The notes below the pieces were generated by a model. It worked only from the letters and a program-made list of their open reading frames with translations, was not told the DNA's origin and made no database searches. Source: Pseudomonas sp. Irchel 3H7 (GTDB taxonomy: Bacteria > Pseudomonadota > Gammaproteobacteria > Pseudomonadales > Pseudomonadaceae). From it: DNA of 64,000 nt. The stretch covers positions 124,001 through 188,000 of the forward strand of contig NZ_FYEA01000001.1 of assembly GCF_900187605.1 (NCBI RefSeq), read 5' to 3'. Positions 58,789 through 64,000 of the stretch are shown here, in pieces. The translations under genes and the position numbers were made by a program. How positions within the stretch are numbered: position 1 is the first letter of the stretch; each line of letters starts with the position of its first letter.

Positions 58789-59805
58789 CTATTTCAAATC
58801 AGCCGAAACTTTCTCCGCCACATCCTTCGGCAACCAGGCCTGCCACACGTCCGGGTGCGCCTTCATGAATGCCACGGCCGCATCCCGCGGCGCGGTGTGC
58901 TTCTCGCTCATGTCCGCCAACGCCTTGTTCAACGGCTCAATCGGAAAGTCCACTTTGCTGAAGAACTCGGCAATCTGCGGATATTGCTTCTGGAACGGCG
59001 TAGACACGCCAATCGACAGCTTCGACGCCAGCGAACGGGTCGGTTTTGGATTGGGATTATCAGCATCAGTCAGCGTCTTCCACGCCTCGGCATCAAACGG
59101 CGGCTCTTCCAGCTGCACCAGTTTGAATTTGCCTAGCAGCGGCGTCGGTGACCAGTAGTAAAACAGCACCGGTTTGCCGCGACGAATCGAAGAGCTGATC
59201 TCGGCATCCAGCGCCGCGCCCGAACCACTGCGGAAATTGGTGTAATCGTCCTGCAACCCATAAGCCGTCAACTTCTGCTTGTTGACCACTTCCGAGGTCC
59301 AGCCGATCGGGCTGTTGAGGAAGCGCCCCTTGCCCGGGGTTTCCGGATCCTTGAACACGTCCTTGTACTTTTTCAGATCACTGACACTGCGCAGCTCCGG
59401 TGCCAGCGGCTTGATGCCTTTGGCCGGATCGCCCTTGATCACGTACTCCGGCACCCACCAGCCCTCGGTAGCGCCCTTGACGGTATCGCCCAGGCTGACG
59501 ACTTTGCCTTCGGCCTCGGCCTTGACCCACACTGGACTGCGCCCGGCCCACTCCTCGCCAATGACCTGGATGTCATTGTTGGCCAGTGCGGTTTCCAGCG
59601 TGATGGTGGTGCCAGGCAAGGTGTCGGTCGGCAAACCATAGCCCTTCTCGACGATGATCCGCAGGACATCGGTAATCAGGCTGCCACTTTCCCAGTTCAG
59701 GTCGGCAAAATGGATCGGCGCCTGGGCGGCCATCACCGATGGCGCTGATGTCAGCAAACCGAACGTGGCCACGCTGGCGGCCAATAACCGTCGAAATCCG
59801 TTCAT
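58789..59805 (-). CDS. Glycine-betaine/choline-type ABC substrate-binding protein (ProX/OpuAC)
   Basis: A 338-residue periplasmic protein. The signal peptide is MNGFRRLLAASVATFGLLTS through VMAA. The OpuAC domain has HFADLNWESGSLITDVLRII, EEWAGRSPVWVKAEAEGKV and GKPVLFYYWSPTPLLGKF, with aromatic residues able to box a quaternary ammonium. It has no permease or ATPase beside it, so it is an orphan binding protein that must use a distant transporter. The start at 59805 follows GAGGTG. Confidence 0.85.
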   Translation of the reverse strand: MNGFRRLLAASVATFGLLTSAPSVMAAQAPIHFADLNWESGSLITDVLRIIVEKGYGLPTDTLPGTTITLETALANNDIQVIGEEWAGRSPVWVKAEAEGKVVSLGDTVKGATEGWWVPEYVIKGDPAKGIKPLAPELRSVSDLKKYKDVFKDPETPGKGRFLNSPIGWTSEVVNKQKLTAYGLQDDYTNFRSGSGAALDAEISSSIRRGKPVLFYYWSPTPLLGKFKLVQLEEPPFDAEAWKTLTDADNPNPKPTRSLASKLSIGVSTPFQKQYPQIAEFFSKVDFPIEPLNKALADMSEKHTAPRDAAVAFMKAHPDVWQAWLPKDVAEKVSADLK

Positions 59806-59935
59806 GCATTGCACCTCGTGCTGTTCACAGCAATGGCAGGATGGCCTGACAGAAGACCGCAAGCCTCTGAATACTCAGTCAACTGACTGTAGCCGAGGTT
59901 CCTGCTTTTTCCGGGTCATGCTGCGGACGAGGTTA

Positions 59936-60130
59936 TCAATCAGACTTTTCCTGCAAGCGTTGCAGCTCGCGTCTGACCATGCTGGCGTATTCCGCAGGGC
60001 GCAACTGGTAGATCTGCGCAGCCAGCCAATTCAGCCAGGCGCCTTGCAGCTCAGCCTTGGCGGCGAACAAACGCTGGGCCTCCTCGCGTGCAGTGTCGAG
60101 GTTCTGCGAATGGAAATCCGCGCGGCTCAC
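59936..60130 (-). CDS. 64-residue helical protein, coupled
   Basis: The product starts VSRADFHSQNLDTAREEAQR (GTG) and is all helical, ending RRELQRLQEKSD. Its GTG overlaps the stop of the upstream gene as GTGA (60127-60130), so it is translationally coupled. A longer frame with an out-of-frame start exists but has no support. Family not recognised. Confidence 0.6.
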   Translation of the reverse strand: MSRADFHSQNLDTAREEAQRLFAAKAELQGAWLNWLAAQIYQLRPAEYASMVRRELQRLQEKSD

Positions 60131-60576
60131 TCGCTGGCCTTGAACGTCACCAGTTCGCCCTTGCGCCACTTGGCGGCTTTGGCGGTCACGGCTTTCAGCG
60201 TTTTGGTCAGGCCTTCCTGCAATTGCTGATGAGCGGCGAACACGGTCACCACGCTGTGGCCTTCCTTGAACAGGATCGCGTGCCCGTCAGCGGTCTCGAC
60301 GAAAGCGTAATCGCCCAGTCCATAGACCGTGAGTTTGATTTCGCGAAAACGGATATCCATCTTGCCGCCTTCACGGCTGGGCAAGACCGATGCACTGAAA
60401 TGATCGCCGACCTTGAGCTTGAGCCCCGGCTTGTCATCAACCACCAAGGCGCTTTCGGTGTCGATCTCGGCCACGTAAATGCCTTCGGCGTTCTGCTCGG
60501 TGATGTAAACAAAACGCGACTGGAACAACTTGACCAGCTTTGCACGCAAATCACCCAACACGAACAAAGCATGCAT
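60127..60576 (-). CDS. 149-residue hypothetical protein
   Basis: MHALFVLGDLRAKLVKLFQS begins a mixed alpha/beta protein with YITEQNAEGIYVAEIDTESA and a regular run of beta strands (FREIKLTVYGLGDYAFVETA). The ATG ending at 60576 is used; a TTG at 60597 with GGGGA upstream gives seven more residues and could be the real start. Coupled to the 64-residue gene. Family not recognised. The 420-bp spacer 60577-60997 on its far side shows no clear gene. Confidence 0.6.
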   Translation of the reverse strand: MHALFVLGDLRAKLVKLFQSRFVYITEQNAEGIYVAEIDTESALVVDDKPGLKLKVGDHFSASVLPSREGGKMDIRFREIKLTVYGLGDYAFVETADGHAILFKEGHSVVTVFAAHQQLQEGLTKTLKAVTAKAAKWRKGELVTFKASE

Positions 60577-60997
60577 ATCGAGATTACTGACTGCCAAAGA
60601 AACATCCCCACATCTGAAAAAACCGCACACGGAAAACGCGCACGGCAAAAAAACGGCCAGGCCGATGTCACTGCCAAATAAATCAATAAAGCCCGAATCG
60701 AGCAGAGTGCTCATTCAACACGAGGCTGGTAAGACTACCGGATTGTCACTCGCGAAACTCATCCCGAAGTCGCCAAAGCTTGAAGGAAAAATCCTCACCG
60801 TTGGCAAGAGCAGTCTGACTACGAACTTTAGGGAAAATTCTCACGAAAAAAAGCACTTTTCCGACATATCGCTGGCGAAAAATTGCTTTAGATAAGCCCT
60901 GTCGCCAACGGGTACTGGCGATTCTAGAGCAGCGATGCTCATTCCGACTACCCGCAACGGCCTGTAAATATCGGCCAACTGATGAAAAGGACTTCAT

Positions 60998-61249
60998 ATG
61001 TGCACTCGGACTCACTTTGCCATGACCACAGACGCCCGGATCGAATCACCGCTGATCCTGCGTGCCACTGATATGAGCGACCATTGCCCACGTTTTCAAG
61101 TCGTACCGGCCGGCAACGCCTTCTTCCACATAAAGGAAACATCGACCGGCCGTGTAAGAGGTTTCCGTGAAGATCACAACGAAGCCTGCGCCCTCGCCCG
61201 CTCACTGGAATCAAAGATCGAACTCCTGGCGAGTGGCTGCCTCAGATAA
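60998..61249 (+). CDS. 83-residue hypothetical protein
   Basis: MCTRTHFAMTTDARIESPLI leads to a segment FQVVPAGNAFFHIKETSTGR then VRGFREDHNEACALARSLES, a beta hairpin plus helix. AAAAGG lies ten bases before the ATG. It resembles other small proteins in this window (33236, 61542) in layout. Family not recognised. Confidence 0.6.
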   Translation: MCTRTHFAMTTDARIESPLILRATDMSDHCPRFQVVPAGNAFFHIKETSTGRVRGFREDHNEACALARSLESKIELLASGCLR

Positions 61250-61297
61250 AGAGAGCGATCCACCGCGCCGTAACGGCGCCCATTGAAGGAGTACACG

Positions 61298-61534
61298 ATG
61301 GAACTGCCAGCATACGATCTGAAAACCCTGTTCGATCAACTGGGGTTGCCTTCAGAAGGTAACGCAATCGACGATTTCATCGAGGCGCATCCATTGGATG
61401 CAAACACCAAACTGATCGACGCCGATTTCTGGTCACCGCAACAGGCACAACTACTCAAGGAATGGCTAAGGGCCGATGGCGAAGAAGCGGTGATGGTCGA
61501 TGAACTGAATGTGCGCTTGCACCGCGGCAAGTAA
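61298..61534 (+). CDS. DUF2789 family protein
   Basis: 78 residues: MELPAYDLKTLFDQLGLPSE then IDDFIEAHPLDANTKLIDAD FWSPQQAQLLKEWLRADGE. This is the DUF2789 pattern of small pseudomonad proteins of unknown role. GAAGGAG stands 7-13 bases before the ATG. It is convergent with the next small gene. Confidence 0.82.
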   Translation: MELPAYDLKTLFDQLGLPSEGNAIDDFIEAHPLDANTKLIDADFWSPQQAQLLKEWLRADGEEAVMVDELNVRLHRGK

Positions 61535-61541
61535 TTCTGGA

Positions 61542-61745
61542 TCAGTGAAGGCTGTCACATGGTTCGGCTTGCAACTGCGCGAGCCATGCAGCCTTGCACT
61601 CCTCGGCCTCGTCGCGACTGGCAAACGCGGTGCCGCGACGCTCGCCATTGAGCAATACCACCCAGCAAATGCTGCGCCCCATTGCGCGCAGTCCGGCCGG
61701 TACGCCACTGCCGATCATCACCGCGACATCAACTCTGCACTGCAT
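61542..61745 (-). CDS. 67-residue hypothetical protein
   Basis: MQCRVDVAVMIGSGVPAGLR then GRSICWVVLLNGERRGTAFA SRDEAEECKAAWLAQLQ: a Trp-containing beta hairpin followed by a helix with the RDEAEEC start. GGGAGGG lies about five bases before the ATG (complement of 61745), which supports a real gene. Family not recognised. Confidence 0.7.
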   Translation of the reverse strand: MQCRVDVAVMIGSGVPAGLRAMGRSICWVVLLNGERRGTAFASRDEAEECKAAWLAQLQAEPCDSLH

Positions 61746-61858
61746 GCAGCCCTCCCGAAATCATTAGCAACCTAACTAAGTCGTCAGATTAATGGTTTCC
61801 TTCGAGCGGAAACAGCAAGCTCCGTGCACAGATTCATTGCATCAGAAGTAACAATCGC

Positions 61859-63463
61859 TCAACGCGGTTTTTCCGGCTTATAGCCCAGACGCAATCCACC
61901 CCAGTGCCGGCCCTTGATCATGATCGGCACCGACAAATCATGCATCAGCTCACCGGTGTCGCGGGTGTAAGTCTGCAACAACACCGGTTGTTGATGGCTG
62001 CCGCAGCGAATACCGGTGCGGTCAGCAAACTTGCGTTTGGTGCGATTGTTCACTGCGTCGACCTGCGCATCGCCGGTTAACGGCTGACTGAACAGCTGAT
62101 TGTGCGTCGGCACATAACCCTGTTGCGTACAGGCAATGGCGAATACCAACCCCTCGTGACGCGGCAACAATGGCTCCTGAATCGCCGGCAGCACCTGATC
62201 GGTGTAGCGGTCGAAACGGGTTTGAAATTTCGCCGGTTGTGTATTCGGGATCGGCTGATACTGACGATCAAACAGGTCCTCAAGGCTGATCCGGCCCTGC
62301 TCGACATCCGCCTCGAAACGCGCAGCAATCTGGCTCGCGCCCTCGCGGGCCAGATCGTAGATGCGCTGGTGATAGTCATCCAGCCCGACCTCGGCCAGAC
62401 GCTCGCTGATGGTTTCCGCCTGCCCTTCCATCTGCACCGCCGCTTCAGCGAGGCGGCGAGTCTGTTGATCGCTGATCGCCAAATCGCTGCGCATCTGTTC
62501 GATGGCCTTGAACAGGCTGTCGAGTTGCTCACGATTGGTTTCCGCGCCCTGAGCAATTTCACCGACCTGGCTTTCCACCCCGGCTGCCAGTCGCGCGATG
62601 TTCTCCAGATGCTGACCGGTGTGCTCGACCTGCTCGACACCGGTCTGCAGATCACTCGACAGCTGGCGAATCTGCTCCACCACCTGCGCCGTGCGTTGTT
62701 GAATGTCAGCGACCATCTCACCCACTTCACCGGTGGCCGACGCCGTGCGCGCCGCCAATCCACGAACCTCATCCGCCACCACGGCAAACCCGCGACCATG
62801 CTCACCGGCTCGCGCCGCTTCGATCGCCGCGTTCAATGCGAGCAGATTGGTCTGGCTGGCAATCGACTGAATCACCAGCGTCACGCGCTGAATATCATCG
62901 CTGCGCAGACTCAAGGCTTCGATCAGTTCACGGCTGGCATTGGCGCGCTGACTGAGTTGATGCATGCGCGAGATCGAATCCACCAGTTCCGTGCGCCCCG
63001 CTGCGCTGCTGTGATGCGCCTGACTGGCCGCCTCAAGCGCGGCACGGCTGAGTTGTGAAGTGGCGTGTTCGGTGGCGATCATCACCTCGGCATTGCTGAC
63101 GATCTGCGCCGCCGCATCGAGTTGCGATTCGAGTTTGCTCGCCAGTTCCTTGACCGAAAACGCCACGCCGGCCGCCGACAACGCGTTATGGCTGGTGGTG
63201 TAGGAAAGGTCGCGGGTCAGTTCGGACATTGCGCTGCCAGTGTCGGCAGGCTGGACATCGGGGATGGCGCGAGAACGCAAGCGCGGTAGCCAGACAATCA
63301 GCACCGCCAACGGCATGCCAATGTACAGCGACCATTCGGCCAGGGACATGCCGGCCAGCAACAGCATCAGGGCGATGCTTTGCAGGGTCGGTGCGATCCA
63401 GCGGTTTTTCGGCAAAAGCACTGGTGCAGGCAAAGCCCCAACCAGAGATCCGTCTCTCGTCAT
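61859..63463 (-). CDS. Methyl-accepting chemotaxis protein with C-terminal sensory region
   Basis: A 534-residue chemoreceptor. Two adjacent membrane helices lie near residues 25-60 ([20 protein letters not shown], then [13 protein letters not shown]), with almost no periplasmic loop. The signalling hairpin is at about 205-250 ([37 protein letters not shown]). Unusually, about 170 residues follow the signalling domain, with [20 protein letters not shown] and [19 protein letters not shown], a Cache/PAS-like sensory fold. It likely senses a cytoplasmic or membrane-state signal. Confidence 0.87.
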   Translation of the reverse strand: MTRDGSLVGALPAPVLLPKNRWIAPTLQSIALMLLLAGMSLAEWSLYIGMPLAVLIVWLPRLRSRAIPDVQPADTGSAMSELTRDLSYTTSHNALSAAGVAFSVKELASKLESQLDAAAQIVSNAEVMIATEHATSQLSRAALEAASQAHHSSAAGRTELVDSISRMHQLSQRANASRELIEALSLRSDDIQRVTLVIQSIASQTNLLALNAAIEAARAGEHGRGFAVVADEVRGLAARTASATGEVGEMVADIQQRTAQVVEQIRQLSSDLQTGVEQVEHTGQHLENIARLAAGVESQVGEIAQGAETNREQLDSLFKAIEQMRSDLAISDQQTRRLAEAAVQMEGQAETISERLAEVGLDDYHQRIYDLAREGASQIAARFEADVEQGRISLEDLFDRQYQPIPNTQPAKFQTRFDRYTDQVLPAIQEPLLPRHEGLVFAIACTQQGYVPTHNQLFSQPLTGDAQVDAVNNRTKRKFADRTGIRCGSHQQPVLLQTYTRDTGELMHDLSVPIMIKGRHWGGLRLGYKPEKPR

Positions 63464-63601
63464 ATCAACACCCCACGCTTGTTCTCGTTATTGTGACTGC
63501 ATTAAACGCCACTACAACGCCATTATCCATGGTCCGTTAGTCGTGGGGTCTGTGGCAGGTCAATGGAACGGCGCGGGCTTATTGCAGACGAGCAAAAACA
63601 A

Positions 63602-63653
63602 AGATCGCAGCCTTCAGCAACGCCCATGTAGGAGCTGCCGAAGGCTGCGATCT
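63602..63653. repeat. REP hairpin, imperfect
   Basis: AGATCGCAGCCTTCAGCAAC (63602-63621) and GAAGGCTGCGATCT (63640-63653) belong to the 55462 family. The arms are imperfect and the loop short. It lies between the chemoreceptor and the DksA-like gene. Confidence 0.75.
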
Positions 63654-63690
63654 TTTCAAGGTGCCCTGTTGAAAGGGTCACCCCACAGAA

Positions 63691-64000
63691 TCAGGCCTGA
63701 CGCTGGTGCTTGTCGATCTGCTCGTGACGCTCTTGAGCTTCGATGCAGTACTTGGTGGTCGGGCTGATCAGCAGGCGCTTCAGGCCAATGGCCTCGCCGC
63801 TGTCATCGCACCAGCCAAAACTGTCTTCCTTGATGCGCTCAAGGGCTTGTTCCAGTTGCGGCAGCATGCGCTGGTCGCGATCGATCGCGTTTACCAGCCA
63901 AGTGCGCTCTTCTTCAACCGAAGCCGCGTCTGCCGGGTCAGCCGGGGTGTCCAGGCTTTCGATGGCGATACGGTTTTGCTCAATGCGCTCGTGGGTTTCG
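63691..64000 (-). CDS. TraR/DksA-family protein, 5' part cut by window edge
   Basis: About 103 C-terminal residues are visible: coiled-coil region ERTWLVNAIDRDQRMLPQLEQ, then the globular FGWCDDSGEAIGLKRLLISP TTKYCIEAQERHEQ. The family zinc finger normally has C-x2-C...C-x2-C; here only the first Cys of each pair is kept (positions read WCDDS and YCIEA), so zinc binding is doubtful, as in DksA2-like proteins. Such proteins modulate RNA polymerase with ppGpp or under zinc limitation. Confidence 0.82.
   Translation of the reverse strand, partial: ETHERIEQNRIAIESLDTPADPADAASVEEERTWLVNAIDRDQRMLPQLEQALERIKEDSFGWCDDSGEAIGLKRLLISPTTKYCIEAQERHEQIDKHQRQA

Noticed and set aside
59936..60169. 77-codon version of the small coupled gene starting upstream
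   Set aside because: It would overlap the upstream gene by 43 bp in another frame without a ribosome binding site; GTG at 60130 gives a tight GTGA coupling.
1..64000. tRNA, rRNA, CRISPR, IS element or prophage
   Set aside because: No cloverleaf, regularly spaced repeats, transposase or phage structural genes were found; the repeats are REP units.

Overview
The window reads as chromosomal DNA of a fluorescent-group Pseudomonas. The grounds are GC-rich coding sequence, Pseudomonas-type REP elements of several families, pseudomonad small-protein families (DUF1652, DUF2789, DUF3087), a six-gene Mrp/Pha antiporter operon with a fused A/B subunit, and many LysR regulators. No tRNA, rRNA, CRISPR array, insertion sequence or prophage was seen. 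The genus call is an inference from gene content, not from a marker gene.

1-15 kb is a catabolic region. Two paralogous NCS1 nucleobase-type permeases (one cut by the left edge, one at 9883-11298) bracket a flavin reductase, a luciferase-like monooxygenase, an alpha/beta hydrolase and an operon of FAD monooxygenase, RidA, DUF1028 protein and ArgE-like deacylase with a LysR regulator. A GST and an HxlR-controlled pair (isochorismatase-like hydrolase plus NADP aldehyde dehydrogenase) follow. The enzyme classes resemble those of the Rut pyrimidine pathway without being its orthologues, so an unknown N-heterocycle or amide substrate is my best guess.

15-31 kb: a LysR/Sad succinate-semialdehyde dehydrogenase pair, a 14-TM exporter, an SDR with its divergent LysR gene, a DUF1624-like membrane protein, two split PqiA modules, a large YdiJ-type FAD/Fe-S oxidase with a LysR gene, and a glucarate module (GudD, MFS transporter, LysR).

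31-43 kb is a patchwork of small pseudomonad proteins, a NUDIX hydrolase, a lipoprotein polysaccharide deacetylase, sulfonate/taurine-type ABC genes without an ATPase gene, YedK, AzlCD, DUF2784, DUF3087 and PpnN.

43.8-46.1 kb holds the most distinctive locus: a class I terpene synthase divergently transcribed from an isoprenyl diphosphate synthase across an AT-rich spacer. Both carry altered second metal-binding motifs.

46-55.5 kb: an FAD/NAD(P)-binding protein downstream of an XRE-cupin regulator, with a repeated 20-bp operator-like site shared with a divergent EamA transporter; then the Mrp/Pha Na+/H+ antiporter operon mrpA(B)CDEFG.

55.5-64 kb: DUF3995 protein, DUF2946 protein with a TonB-dependent receptor, an orphan glycine-betaine-type binding protein, several small proteins, a chemoreceptor of unusual layout, and a TraR/DksA-like protein cut by the right edge.
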